From: Pseudomonas paralactis
GTDB taxonomy: Bacteria; Pseudomonadota; Gammaproteobacteria; Pseudomonadales; Pseudomonadaceae
Assembly (NCBI RefSeq): GCF_001439735.1
Contig: NZ_JYLN01000001.1
Span: 806,001-870,000, forward strand
Direction of reading: 5' to 3'
DNA length: 64,000 bases
In this document: in pieces, positions 9,190-17,383 of the stretch
Layout of the letters: each line of letters begins with the position of its first letter
Position numbering within the stretch: position 1 is the stretch's first letter
The notes under the pieces: generated by a model
The model's input: only the letters and a program-made list of their open reading frames with translations
Database searches by the model: none
What the model was told of the DNA's origin: nothing
Position numbers and translations under genes: made by a program

Positions 9190-9876
9190 TCAGGCCATGG
9201 GTGGCAAGCCATAGGCCGCCAGATCAAACTCCGCAAGCTTGCGGATTATCTGGTCGGCATGATGATACTTGCTGTCCGCCATCGCCTCATCGGGCACGGC
9301 GATGGCGGTCATGTTGGCCGCCTTCGCCGCCGTCACGCCGAACGGCGAATCTTCGAACACCAGACAATCCTCAGGCGCTACACCCAACCGGCGCGCAGCC
9401 GTGAGGAAGATATCCGGCGCGGGCTTGGCAGCGCCGACTTCCGGGTCGTCGGCAGTGACGATGGTGTCGAACAGGCCAAACCACTCGCGGTGCAAGGTAG
9501 TCTTGTGGCCAAACGAGTTACGCGATGAACTGGTGCCCACCGCAATCGGAATATTGTGCGCCTTCAAGTGCCGCACCAACGCCTCGGCGCCGGGCATACC
9601 CAGGGCTTTGGGAAAGCGCTCACTCATCAGCGGTTCACGAATTTTCAGAAACTCGGCGGGCGTAATCGGCAAATCCAGCGCCTTGACCACGTAATCGGCC
9701 AGATCCTGAGCGCCTCGCCCGATGATGTGCTGCTTGATACCCCAGTCATAGGTACGGCCATAGCGCTCGGCGATGATCTGCGTGACTTCGGTGTAGATGC
9801 CTTCGGTATCCAGCAACAACCCGTCCATATCGAAAATCACGGCTTTGATCGGGACAGCGGTACGCGGTGCATTCAT
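9190..9876 (-). CDS. HAD-IA family sugar/nucleotide phosphatase
   Basis: A 228-residue HAD hydrolase. Motif I is VIFDMDGLLLDTEG with the DxD nucleophile pair, motif II VGTSSS, motif III Lys in GAAKPAPDIF, and motif IV VFEDSPFGVTAAKAA. The cap domain lies between motifs I and II. It resembles the pseudouridine-5'-phosphatase / 2-deoxyglucose-6-phosphatase group, but the substrate cannot be assigned. ATG 9876 is preferred over the in-frame ATG at 9897 because the domain begins shortly after it. Confidence 0.88.
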   Translation of the reverse strand: MNAPRTAVPIKAVIFDMDGLLLDTEGIYTEVTQIIAERYGRTYDWGIKQHIIGRGAQDLADYVVKALDLPITPAEFLKIREPLMSERFPKALGMPGAEALVRHLKAHNIPIAVGTSSSRNSFGHKTTLHREWFGLFDTIVTADDPEVGAAKPAPDIFLTAARRLGVAPEDCLVFEDSPFGVTAAKAANMTAIAVPDEAMADSKYHHADQIIRKLAEFDLAAYGLPPMA

Positions 9877-9984
9877 CACGACACAACCCTGGGGCAAGGA
9901 CTAAATGGATTCAGCACAATAACGGCCACGCTAACCGGCGAGCAACCCTTTAGACTGTTTGCCCCTCTTTTCGACGTGCTCCCA

Positions 9985-10359
9985 ATGCTCTACCGACTCG
10001 CCGCCGACGGCCTCGTGCTGTTTCACCTGACTTTCATCCTGTTCGTGCTGTTCGGCGGCCTGCTCGCCCTGAAATGGCCCAGGGTGATGTGGCTGCACTT
10101 GCCCGCTGTGGCCTGGGGCATTGCGGTAGAGGTACTGCACCTGCCCTGCCCGCTTACCCGTTGGGAAAACCTGTTTCGCCACTTGGCTGGCCAAGACGGT
10201 TATGGCGGCGGGTTTATCGAGCACTACATCCTGACGCTGATCTACCCCGCCGGGCTGACGGCGAATATTCAACTGGTGCTGGGGGCGGTGGTGATATTGA
10301 TCAACCTCGTGGTGTATGGGCGGTTGATCCGGCGTTTGCTGGCACGCAGAAGCGCATGA
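9985..10359 (+). CDS. DUF2784 family membrane protein
   Basis: A 124-residue protein with three to four hydrophobic helices and the family pattern FHLTFILFVLFGGLLALKWP, then HLPCPLTRWENLFR and YGGGFIEHYI. It is an inner-membrane protein of unknown function. ATG 9985 is the start; the frame is open further upstream, but that part lies antisense to the HAD gene. Confidence 0.85.
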   Translation: MLYRLAADGLVLFHLTFILFVLFGGLLALKWPRVMWLHLPAVAWGIAVEVLHLPCPLTRWENLFRHLAGQDGYGGGFIEHYILTLIYPAGLTANIQLVLGAVVILINLVVYGRLIRRLLARRSA

Positions 10360-10504
10360 CCTTCGGATCCGAACTTGCTCGCCTGGGCGCACGCACAAGC
10401 CTGAACATGAAACCTGGGCAGATTGTTTTCAATCTGCCCGCCGAGCGCTTAAAGTGTCGCCCCCTCGGGAATTGAATCTCGAGGTTGAGTCCATGGAGTT
10501 TCAA

Positions 10505-10840
10505 GTGAAATACGTCAGTAAAGCAGTTGCAGCAGCAGTTCTCGGTTTCACCCTGGCAGGTTGCACCGGCACCGCCATGAAAACCCAGCAATACGACGCC
10601 AGCCAATACACCGTCCTCGGCCACAGCGAAGCCAGCGCCACCGGCATCATGCTGCTGGGCGTCATCCCCATTGGCCAGAACAACCGCTTCGTACGCGCTC
10701 AGGATGCAGCCATCAAAGCCAAAGGCGGCGACGCGCTGATCAACACTCAAGTGCAAGAGAAGTGGTTCTGGGCCTGGGTATTGAACGGCTACACCACCAA
10801 GATCTCCGGTGATGTGATCAAGCTGAAAACCGCGCAATAA
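10505..10840 (+). CDS. Small predicted lipoprotein of unknown function
   Basis: About 111 residues with a lipoprotein signal: basic start KYVSK, hydrophobic core and lipobox TLAGC followed by TGTAMK. The C-terminal part (GGDALINTQVQEKWFWAWV) resembles the small outer-membrane lipoproteins that detect or scaffold envelope components, but no family is certain. GTG 10505 is preferred because GGAG lies 6 bases upstream and it gives a clean signal peptide; ATG 10493 is the alternative. A terminator follows within ten bases, so it is probably monocistronic. Confidence 0.75.
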   Translation: MKYVSKAVAAAVLGFTLAGCTGTAMKTQQYDASQYTVLGHSEASATGIMLLGVIPIGQNNRFVRAQDAAIKAKGGDALINTQVQEKWFWAWVLNGYTTKISGDVIKLKTAQ

Positions 10841-10845
10841 GTGTG

Positions 10846-10884
10846 AAAAAGCCGCTTGATCTCGGTATGAGACAGCGGCTTTTT
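10846..10884 (+). terminator. Rho-independent terminator after the lipoprotein gene
   Basis: The stem aaaaagccgct / agcggctttt encloses a 17-base loop and ends in a T-run. It starts six bases after the stop codon at 10840. Confidence 0.88.
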
Positions 10885-10941
10885 AGCGCAAGTGATAAGC
10901 GGGTGTGCTCCGTCGAGAGCAGCCGATTAAAGGAAGCAGTC

Positions 10942-11073
10942 ATGCGAATATTGTTTGTATCACTCTTCTGTTTTTTTATAACTGCGTGTTCAAGCAATCC
11001 TGCAACGCTGTTTGTAGACCAGGTCAAAAACAGCCAGATGCCTTTGGCTCTCAGCGTAGTCACCCAATCCTGA
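10942..11073 (+). CDS. 43-residue candidate lipoprotein
   Basis: The ORF starts at ATG 10942 behind AAAGGAAG and encodes a hydrophobic leader (MRILFVSLFCFFITAC) with the lipobox ITAC-SSNP and only 27 residues after the cysteine. It may be a real mini-lipoprotein or a truncated toxin-lysis type peptide. The evidence is the ribosome site and the lipobox only; no family is recognised. Confidence 0.45.
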   Translation: MRILFVSLFCFFITACSSNPATLFVDQVKNSQMPLALSVVTQS

Positions 11074-11160
11074 AGCTCATTGGGGTAGCTAACCCCAAAC
11101 AGCACAGTGTGGGCGAAGGCAGGTATGATCAGACTAACCCGGCCCGACTGACCCATACAC

Positions 11161-11613
11161 ATGCCTGCCTCCGACACCCGCCCTACCCCCGCGCCACTCC
11201 TCAAGCCCGGTGAAACCGTGGTGTTGTTCGACGGGGTGTGCAAGCTGTGTAACGGTTGGGCAAGGTTTCTGATCCGCCACGACCACCAACGGCGCTTGCG
11301 ATTAGCCGCCGTGCAGTCACCCCAGGGCCAGGCGCTGCTGGCGTGGGCGGGGTTGCCGCTGGAGCAGTTCGACACCCTCGCAGTGATCCGCGATCAGCAC
11401 TGTTGGGAGCGTTCGGAGGCGGTGTTGGAAATCATTGCGCAACTGCCTGCCCGCTGGCGCCCATTGCTGCTCCTGCGTGGCATCCCGCGCTTTCTTCGGG
11501 ATTGGGCTTACGACCGCATCGCGCGCAATCGCTATCGGCTGTTCGGAAAATACGATACCTGTCTGTTGCCGAACGCGGATCATGAACAGCGCTTTTTAAA
11601 GGATCAGCCATGA
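11161..11613 (+). CDS. DCC-family (DUF393) thiol-disulfide oxidoreductase-like protein
   Basis: A 150-residue protein with the family signature VVLFDGVCKLCNGWARFL (DxxCxxC, residues ~20-37), then a conserved RSEAVLEI and a C-terminal NRYRLFGKYDTC. DUF393 proteins are thioredoxin-like and of unclear substrate. The stop overlaps the next gene's ATG (ATGA), so the two are co-translated. Confidence 0.88.
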   Translation: MPASDTRPTPAPLLKPGETVVLFDGVCKLCNGWARFLIRHDHQRRLRLAAVQSPQGQALLAWAGLPLEQFDTLAVIRDQHCWERSEAVLEIIAQLPARWRPLLLLRGIPRFLRDWAYDRIARNRYRLFGKYDTCLLPNADHEQRFLKDQP

Positions 11614-11978
11614 GTCCCCTGATGCGCATCAACTGGATCGCCCGGGGCGGCCTGGCTTTCATGTTTGCCTACCATGGGCTGGTGCCGAAGCTGCTGTGGC
11701 TAAGCCCGGGTGAGCGGGCAATGATCCAGGCGCACGGGATCGAGCAGGTGCAGTTGTTCGCCACGCTGGCGGGGGTTGGGGAAATTGCCCTGGCGATATG
11801 GATACTGCTTTGGCCACGCAGTGTCTGGCCGCTTGTAGTGGCTGCGACTGCACTGGCGGGGCTGCTGGTGGATGTGGCGGTGTTCAGCCCATCGATGCTC
11901 AGGGAAGCGTTTAATCCTGTGTCGCTGAATGTGGCGGGTTTGGCGTTGTGTGCGGTGGCTTGGAATACCAAGCCCTGA
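11610..11978 (+). CDS. DoxX-like small membrane protein
   Basis: A 122-residue protein with four predicted membrane helices: residues ~12-30, then LFATLAGVGEIALAIWILLW, a third helix around VVAATALAGLLVDVAVF, and NVAGLALCAVAW. The length and the central G-E-I pattern match DoxX-like/DUF4345-type proteins. It overlaps the DUF393 gene by four bases. Such pairs are common in Pseudomonas and suggest membrane redox chemistry, but the function is inferred. Confidence 0.78.
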   Translation: MSPLMRINWIARGGLAFMFAYHGLVPKLLWLSPGERAMIQAHGIEQVQLFATLAGVGEIALAIWILLWPRSVWPLVVAATALAGLLVDVAVFSPSMLREAFNPVSLNVAGLALCAVAWNTKP

Positions 11979-12029
11979 ACGGCATTTATTTCAGCCCGAG
12001 CGCCTCAAGTGCAACGGCCAGCGCTGATG

Positions 12030-12527
12030 TCAGCCATACAGCAACAGCCCAATCAACTGCCATGGCGTCATCTTAGTAACCATGATCAGCACGATCACAA
12101 ACATCCCAGAGAAACCCAGAACACCCATCCAGAACCATTGCCTATAGACGCTGCGGTATCCATCACCAAGCGCCCTGCCCGTCTCAACCGCACTGAGCGC
12201 CATTTGCTGCAAACGCTTCTGCAGCACCAGCACCGGCAGCCAAAGAGCCCCCACACACAGGAAGATGATCAGCGAAGTCAGCACCCATTCGGTGGTCAAC
12301 CCAAGTCCGGCAAGCTTGATCAACACAAAGCCGGAAATGATCTGAATGACACCCGCCGGCGTAGTGATCCAGGTATCGAACTGCACCACCATCCGCGCCA
12401 CATGGGCAATCACTTGCGGGTTGGCCGTACGGCTCGCGGCGATCAGATACAGATACGAGCCCATGCCGAAGCCAAACAGGAAAATCGCCGCGATGATGTG
12501 GATGTATTTCAGGCTCAGATAGAGCAT
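12030..12527 (-). CDS. DUF2269 family integral membrane protein
   Basis: A 165-residue protein with four hydrophobic segments. It starts YLSLKYIHIIAAIFLFGFGM and shows ITTPAGVIQIISGFVLI, the pattern of DUF2269 membrane proteins, which keep a histidine in the first helix. It follows the saccharopine-dehydrogenase-like gene by two bases and is probably its operon partner in the inner membrane. Confidence 0.82.
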   Translation of the reverse strand: MLYLSLKYIHIIAAIFLFGFGMGSYLYLIAASRTANPQVIAHVARMVVQFDTWITTPAGVIQIISGFVLIKLAGLGLTTEWVLTSLIIFLCVGALWLPVLVLQKRLQQMALSAVETGRALGDGYRSVYRQWFWMGVLGFSGMFVIVLIMVTKMTPWQLIGLLLYG

Positions 12528-12529
12528 GG

Positions 12530-13657
12530 TCAGCCCTGCCCGTCAGAGAAATGCACGGCCAGGCTGAGGTTCGCCGGGTCGTTGATAGCAGCCATGTATT
12601 CGTCGACGGTGATTTCGCCAACGCACGGCCGCGCACCGGGTTCAGGCACATAGCCTTGGGCGACTTTGAGGGCCAGAGCAACGGCGGCGCAGCTGGGGAT
12701 TTCCGGGCCTTTGTCATTCAGCGCCGTCAGTTGCACCGCCAGGGACAGCGGTTGCCCTTCTGCACCGAGGCCGTTCACGTCGATGTACATCGCGCTTTTG
12801 CCATCGCCAAAGCGCTCGAACCAAGTACCCAGCCGATGCAGCCGCGCAGCCCAGGCAAGATGGCCACGCACGACGCCCCACCGCAGCGCCTGGGCCAGCA
12901 GATAGTTGGCGACACCGCCAAGCTTGAGCCCCGCACCAGCCTTGAAGCTCAGGGTGTGGGCACCATAGCGGCCAGCAAAGATGTCCATGTCGGGCACATC
13001 CACATTGGCCAACACCCGCGTGCCAAGCTCAGGCATTTTGCGCAGCGTCAGGTCCTGCCAGCCCAGCACTTCATGCACCTGGCCATGCCTGAGCTGCTTG
13101 ATGGGTTTGCCCGCGTAAGCCAGCACACCTTCGACGGTGGACAGGCCCGGCATCTTGGCCGAGGAGGAAATACCGTGCTCGATCGAGTCGATACGGGTGA
13201 AGCGATAGCGATACTGATCGATGATGGCGGACGACAGCGTCGGCACGGAGCTGCACCCGCTAAGGATCGCCACGCCTGCCTGCCGTGCTTGTGCATCCAG
13301 CACGCTCACGCCGTTGACGAAGGTGCGGCAGTCGGACAAGTCGCAGTAGTTCACGCCCGCGTCGATGCAACTCTGGGCGACAGCATAGGACTGCCCCTGG
13401 AACGGGCCGCCGGTGTGGATCACCCACGTGATGTTCATCGACCGCAAAACGGAGGCGAACCCGGCTTCCATGGCATCGCCGCACCAGCCCTCGCAGGCGG
13501 TGTTCGACTGGCTTTTCAGCTCATCCACCTTGCGCTGCAGCTTATGAGGGTCGCGACCCGAGATCACCAGTTCAATGCCCGGCGCCAACACCAGATGCCG
13601 GCAAACGATGCTGCCGAAATTGCCGTAGCCACCGACTACCAACACCCTGAGTGTCAT
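12530..13657 (-). CDS. Saccharopine dehydrogenase-like NAD(P)-binding protein
   Basis: A 375-residue protein with an N-terminal Rossmann motif VLVVGGYGNFGSIVCRHL (residues ~5-22) and ISGRDPHKLQ, followed by the saccharopine-dehydrogenase-type middle region (GVNYCDLSD) and a long C-terminal domain. Pseudomonas members of this group lack an assigned reaction; they are not part of lysine breakdown as such. ATG 13657 gives the normal N-terminus. The DUF2269 membrane gene follows directly. Confidence 0.85.
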   Translation of the reverse strand: MTLRVLVVGGYGNFGSIVCRHLVLAPGIELVISGRDPHKLQRKVDELKSQSNTACEGWCGDAMEAGFASVLRSMNITWVIHTGGPFQGQSYAVAQSCIDAGVNYCDLSDCRTFVNGVSVLDAQARQAGVAILSGCSSVPTLSSAIIDQYRYRFTRIDSIEHGISSSAKMPGLSTVEGVLAYAGKPIKQLRHGQVHEVLGWQDLTLRKMPELGTRVLANVDVPDMDIFAGRYGAHTLSFKAGAGLKLGGVANYLLAQALRWGVVRGHLAWAARLHRLGTWFERFGDGKSAMYIDVNGLGAEGQPLSLAVQLTALNDKGPEIPSCAAVALALKVAQGYVPEPGARPCVGEITVDEYMAAINDPANLSLAVHFSDGQG

Positions 13658-13856
13658 TCCATTCTTCCCTAAACAAACGATCATGCGCTGCGCCTGAGGC
13701 ACGCTGGCGGCTGAGGCGGCTAAAGATACCCGATTTGCTTAACAGCTTGGACCAGATCAACAGAGAGAGTCAGAAGAAGGACTACGGTTTTACAGAGCCC
13801 TGATCACCAGCCCGCCCCACAAGCCGTCTCAGACCACCTGCAACGGTTTACCGCGA

Positions 13857-14156
13857 TCAATTGACTCCAGGCCAGCTCTCTACATATTCAATAGTGAAGT
13901 CCGGATAGGAATCGACAATCTGGATCTTGTAGTCAGGATAGCTATCGACGGTTTGCCATTTCCCGACAGAGTCCGGCCAGGAAACCACCTTCTTTACTTT
14001 GAGGTCGGGGAATTGATTCACCACCTTCACCTTGTAGTCGGGATAGCTGTCCACGAACTGGATTTTGCCGTAAATCTTCGACACATCGACCGTCGTACCG
14101 GCGTGAGCGCAAAAAGTGCAGGTCAACAGCAAGGAAGCGAGGGCAACTTTGAACAT
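13857..14156 (-). CDS. Small secreted protein built of short V-x-S-(Y/W)-P-D repeats
   Basis: A 99-residue protein with a signal peptide (ends CAHAG) and a mature part made almost wholly of a ~10-12 residue repeat: VDSYPDYKVKVV, NQFPDLKVKKV, VSWPDSVGKW, VDSYPDYKIQI, VDSYPDFTIEY, VESWPGVN. The pattern matches the family I remember as septoil-knot (Septknot) proteins. It is probably a compact beta repeat in the periplasm or outside the cell. Function unknown; the family name is from memory. Confidence 0.72.
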   Translation of the reverse strand: MFKVALASLLLTCTFCAHAGTTVDVSKIYGKIQFVDSYPDYKVKVVNQFPDLKVKKVVSWPDSVGKWQTVDSYPDYKIQIVDSYPDFTIEYVESWPGVN

Positions 14157-14394
14157 GAGTATTGCATCCTGAAAAATTGAGGCGTCCAGTCTATCGGTAG
14201 CCGTGCGGGCCGTGCCGAAAAACGGCTATCCCTTAAACTCACCCGCCCCATTGCAGACGGCGTCAATATACGCCACACACAACCAACAAAACCGCGGCCG
14301 TGGTGAGAGCTGCGGTCCCGGGGGTGTTGGGTTAATACTGCTGCTATTCTTTCACCGCACCTCATGTGAGCGCCCAATACGAAGGAGAATAAAT

Positions 14395-15021
14395 GTGTTC
14401 CCATTGGATATTTGGTTAACCTATACCGCCGCCTGCCTACTACTTGTGCTTTCCCCTGGGCCGGATAACCTGCTGGCAATCGCCAGAGGATTAAGCCAGG
14501 GCAGACTGGCAGCCGCCATTTCAGGAATAGCTTCTGGCACCGGTATTCTCTTCCACGTTATGACCGCCTCCCTTGGGTTAACTCTCTTGATGCAGACCTC
14601 GGCGTTGGCCTTCTGGATCGTCAAGGTGATTGGGGCCAGCTATCTGCTTTGGCTGGGCATTAAAGTTCTGCGCTCTCGCAGCCTGATCAACTTCCAGCCC
14701 ACCGCGCGCCAACCGCTTAAAAAGATATTCCTTACCGGTTTTCTGTCCGCAGCCCTTAACCCAAAGCCGGGCCTGTTTGTGCTTGCCTTCATTCCGCAAT
14801 TCGTCAACCCCCAACTGGGTTCTGTCACTGTACAAATGATGGTGTACGGCGCGTGGTTCGCTGGTTTGACCGCACTGGGTTTCGCCCTCATGGGGATTTT
14901 TGCTACGGGTCTTTCGGCGTGGTTGCAACGCAAGCCAAAGGTGGTCAACGGGCTTAATCTAGGCGCGGGTTTCACCTTCGTTGTTTCCGGACTTTCGATA
15001 GCAACCCTGAGCCAGAAATAA
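14395..15021 (+). CDS. LysE/RhtB family amino-acid exporter
   Basis: A 208-residue, six-helix inner-membrane exporter with the family signature LVLSPGPDNLLAIARGLSQG (residues ~20-39) and ISGIASGTG. The start is GTG 14395 with GAAGGAG nine bases upstream; the nearer ATG at 14393 is out of frame and yields a short peptide only. The substrate, an amino acid or derivative, is not determinable. The gene borders the decayed phage region. Confidence 0.88.
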   Translation: MFPLDIWLTYTAACLLLVLSPGPDNLLAIARGLSQGRLAAAISGIASGTGILFHVMTASLGLTLLMQTSALAFWIVKVIGASYLLWLGIKVLRSRSLINFQPTARQPLKKIFLTGFLSAALNPKPGLFVLAFIPQFVNPQLGSVTVQMMVYGAWFAGLTALGFALMGIFATGLSAWLQRKPKVVNGLNLGAGFTFVVSGLSIATLSQK

Positions 15022-15097
15022 CATGAGGGTTCGCGTCGGCGAAGTTAGCTATAAAACACAACTCTGTGCGGGCCATAAAGTAAATAAATCCGTCCCC

Positions 15098-15519
15098 TTT
15101 TTCCAGCCAGCCGCCCGCAATCAACTCGCCCGCTCTATCGGTCAGGAGCTGCGACGCGGCCAGCAAAAGCGGGTACAGACACAACAAAGCCCGGATGGCA
15201 GCAAGTTCGCACCACGGAAAAGACGAGACTTGTGCGGCAAGCACAGCCGCATCCGACGCAGGTTGAGATGTTCAAAAAGCTGCGTACCGCGACTTATTAT
15301 GAAAGCTCGAGGCGATAGCAACGCCGTGGCCGTGGGTTTCACCGGGCGATCTCCCGCATCGCCGGGGTTCACCAGTACGGTCTGAGGGATCAAGCTGAGC
15401 GTGGTGCTGCTCAGGTGCGCTTTGAAAAACGAGAAATATCAGGTTTGAATGAGACTGACCTGAACATAATAATAGACAAACTACTCGACCATCTGACCGA
15501 AACCCTAATTAAGAAATAA
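15098..15519 (+). pseudogene. Remnant of P2-type tail completion protein S
   Basis: Three frames together give a P2 gpS / virion-morphogenesis sequence: LARSIGQELRRGQQKRVQT and DGSKFAPRKRRD in one frame, VEMFKKLRTATYYE in a second, MKARGDSNAVAVGFTGR back in the first, and RIAGVHQYGLRDQAERGA with VRFEKREISGLNETDL in the third, ending at TAA 15519. At least three frameshifts and a missing N-terminus mark it as decayed. It is separate from the intact gpS-like gene of the prophage at 34958-35638. Confidence 0.8.
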
Positions 15520-15645
15520 AAATTACACCTTTATTCAAAAAAAATCTTAGGACACCCAAAAAACTGTTAATTCTAACAGTACCTCAAACTCTAACAGCGT
15601 TGTATTTTGAAATGGCACATCCTTCTAACTAACCGGATTGACAAG

Positions 15646-15981
15646 ATGAAACCCATAAAAATATTTATCTGCATCGTCCTTACTACTGGCTCAAGCCTGA
15701 TTAACACGGCATTTGCCGCATCAAGTGAGGAATGTGTAAGCGCTTGGAAAAAAAGCGATGCTTATCACTCGTGCTCTACCATTGACAGATATATTAATGT
15801 TACCGAAAGTGGAAGCTGCAAAATTGACAAACTTACTTGTTCCGACGGAGGCGGAGGCAGTGTAGTTTACAACGATGCTACGAGACTCGACGGGCACGGA
15901 AATAGACCTGCAAAAATCGAAACCCTGGAAAATGTCGAACAATTAAAAAACTGCAAAGGGGATTTGCGAGTTAGTTGTTAA
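15646..15981 (+). CDS. Secreted cysteine-rich protein of unknown function
   Basis: An 111-residue protein with a clear signal peptide (KPIKIFICIVLTTGSSLIN ... AFA) and a mature part with seven cysteines (SEEC, YHSC, SGSC, LTC, KNC, VSC among them) and a GGGG turn. Codon use is markedly AT-rich compared with its neighbours, suggesting transfer. It sits between the remnants of phage genes S and V, where P2-type elements keep no such gene. A strong hairpin follows the stop. No family is recognised; a periplasmic inhibitor or immunity-like role is only a guess. Confidence 0.65.
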   Translation: MKPIKIFICIVLTTGSSLINTAFAASSEECVSAWKKSDAYHSCSTIDRYINVTESGSCKIDKLTCSDGGGGSVVYNDATRLDGHGNRPAKIETLENVEQLKNCKGDLRVSC

Positions 15982-15986
15982 CAAAA

Positions 15987-16020
15987 AGCCACCTATTCCT
16001 CACAAGGCAATAGGTGGCTT
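15987..16020. terminator. Hairpin terminator after the cysteine-rich gene
   Basis: A perfect 12-bp stem (aagccacctatt / aataggtggctt) with a 10-base loop begins five bases after the stop. The T-run is short on the plus strand and longer on the minus strand. Confidence 0.75.
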
Positions 16021-16108
16021 ACAGAGGCACTGCTTTTTCTTAACAGCTCAAAAAACTGTAAATCACTTAAGGCTGCATCCGCCTCATAACGGCGCCAACA
16101 TCGGCGCC

Positions 16109-16288
16109 ATGAACGACTTAGCCACCCTCGCCCGCCGGCTCGAAAACCTCATCCGCTTCGGTGTCATCACCGCCGTGCAGATGGCGCCCCCGCGCGTGCA
16201 GGTAACAACTGGAAAACTGACCACCACCTGGCTTCCCTGACTCGCATTGCGCGCCGGAACCCACCGTGAATGGGACCCGCCCACCGTC
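16109..16288 (+). pseudogene. Remnant of P2-type baseplate protein V (N-terminal part)
   Basis: ATG 16109 opens MNDLATLARRLENLIRFG and continues through MAPPRVQVTTGKLTTTWLP, the start of P2/R-pyocin gpV. A TGA at 16238 stands where the family has tryptophan; reading through it continues in the same frame with LALRAGTHREWDPPTV. The sequence then passes directly into the end of gpW, so most of V is deleted. Confidence 0.82.
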
Positions 16289-16473
16289 TGCGCGTTTACG
16301 CCGCCACGGTCATGGCCCTTATGCGCTGGGAAACCCGCATCAGCCTGAGCTGCGTGCAGTTCGCGGGAGCGAACATGCAGGGCCAGGCCTCGATCGATCT
16401 GGAGGGCACCGTGGCGGGCACCAATGTACCGCTGAGCCTCAGCGTGCCCCTGCAGCTGGAAGGCAGGGTATGA
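16270..16473 (+). pseudogene. Remnant of P2-type baseplate protein W (C-terminal part)
   Basis: Translation gives RLRVYAATVMALMRWETRI and then GQASIDLEGTVAGTN and VPLSLSVPLQLEGRV before TGA. This is the C-terminal half of a P2 gpW/gp25-type wedge protein. The N-terminal half is gone, fused out by a deletion that joined it to V. Its stop overlaps the ATG of the J remnant, as in intact P2-type modules. Confidence 0.8.
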
Positions 16474-16517
16474 ACAGTTTCGCCGCCATTGACCTCAGCC
16501 AACTGCCACCGCCGTAG
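16470..16517 (+). pseudogene. Remnant of baseplate protein J (first residues only)
   Basis: ATG 16470 gives MNSFAAIDLSQLPPP, the usual gpJ N-terminus, then a TAG where related proteins continue. Beyond a few codons the resemblance ends, so the rest of J was deleted. Confidence 0.7.
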
Positions 16518-16857
16518 ATCGTCGGGGGGCTGCACCTGACGGAGCGACACGCCTCATGAACATGTGCATGGAGGGATGAGGCATAGCCATGCGCATTTTC
16601 CGGACGTGCATCATCGACATAGGCATTGAGGGCGGGCGAATGTATTAGAGCGCCCCTGCCAGTTGCTTTAGCGGCGAGATACAGGCCCGCTTAAGCGACC
16701 GTCCGTGCAGCCTTTATGCTCATACTCCCACCCCCGACACGCCAACCCGACATGCTTGGGGATCAACGCAGCACCGCTACTGTAAGAGGTGATAGTCCTA
16801 CGAGAGAAGTCCAACTCAACAGCAGCTGTCGAAAAGGGACAAATTGTTACTAAGCAT
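16518..16857. other. Gene-free stretch after the tail remnant
   Basis: No ORF with a ribosome site or recognisable product was found on either strand. It is probably degraded phage sequence or the scar of the deletion that removed the rest of the element. Confidence 0.5.
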
Positions 16858-17148
16858 CTACTTTCTGAAATCCTGCGTCAGCATGACTTCACCAGACTGT
16901 TTCAATGCCAAACGATGCAGCGTGACAGCAGACAGTTCGAGGTCATTACACCATGTCACATCAAAGCCCCAGTCACCGACTTTCGCTTGGCTGAATAGCG
17001 CCAAATCCAAGAGCGGCGAGAGAGCAGTAAAAGTATTGATATGCTCGGCGAGGGCAACAATGTGTCGCCTACCGTTACTCCACTCGATCTCTAAGGCATG
17101 TTTGCCGGCAACTGGTTGCACAGCAGAAATGCAAAGCTTGCTGGTCAT
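16858..17148 (-). CDS. DUF2442 domain protein
   Basis: A 96-residue protein with the DUF2442 pattern: FTALSPLLDLALFSQAKVG, then GDWGFDVTW and a C-terminal TLHRLALKQSGE. Such genes are usually paired with DUF4160 genes in mobile and defence-type islands and are thought to act as small regulators or toxin-antitoxin-like modules; the function is unproven. GGAGG lies just upstream of the ATG, inside the end of the DUF4160 gene, so the pair was one operon. This member looks intact. Confidence 0.75.
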   Translation of the reverse strand: MTSKLCISAVQPVAGKHALEIEWSNGRRHIVALAEHINTFTALSPLLDLALFSQAKVGDWGFDVTWCNDLELSAVTLHRLALKQSGEVMLTQDFRK

Positions 17149-17151
17149 ATG

Positions 17152-17383
17152 TCAGTCCCTCCGGTTTTGCTCATCCCATGTCCGCTTAACATCAGCGATA
17201 TGAGCTTTTGCCCAAAGCAGGCAGCTTTCAAGGCTTTCGTCTCGGCGCCTGTACCGAGCACGGCAAGCCCTTCTATCTGAACCAGCGACTCACCATCCGG
17301 CGTCTGCACGTGAAAATGCGGCGGCGCGTGGTCGTCGGGATAGATTTTATTTTCCAGTTTCGTTCAGTGTGAAGGGTAGCCAT
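17152..17383 (-). pseudogene. Frameshifted DUF4160 gene
   Basis: A DUF4160 protein can be read only by changing frame twice: MATLHTERNWKIK, then IYPDDHAPPHFHVQTPDGES through LAVLGTGAETKALKAA, then LWAKAHIADVKRTWDEQN to the stop at 17152. The first shift is at an A-run (aaaataaaatc), consistent with loss of one A; the second is near 17217. The gene belongs with the DUF2442 gene that follows it. Confidence 0.8.

Noticed and set aside
11080-11098. Hairpin ttggggt/accccaa after the mini-lipoprotein
   Set aside because: No T-run, so not supported as a terminator.
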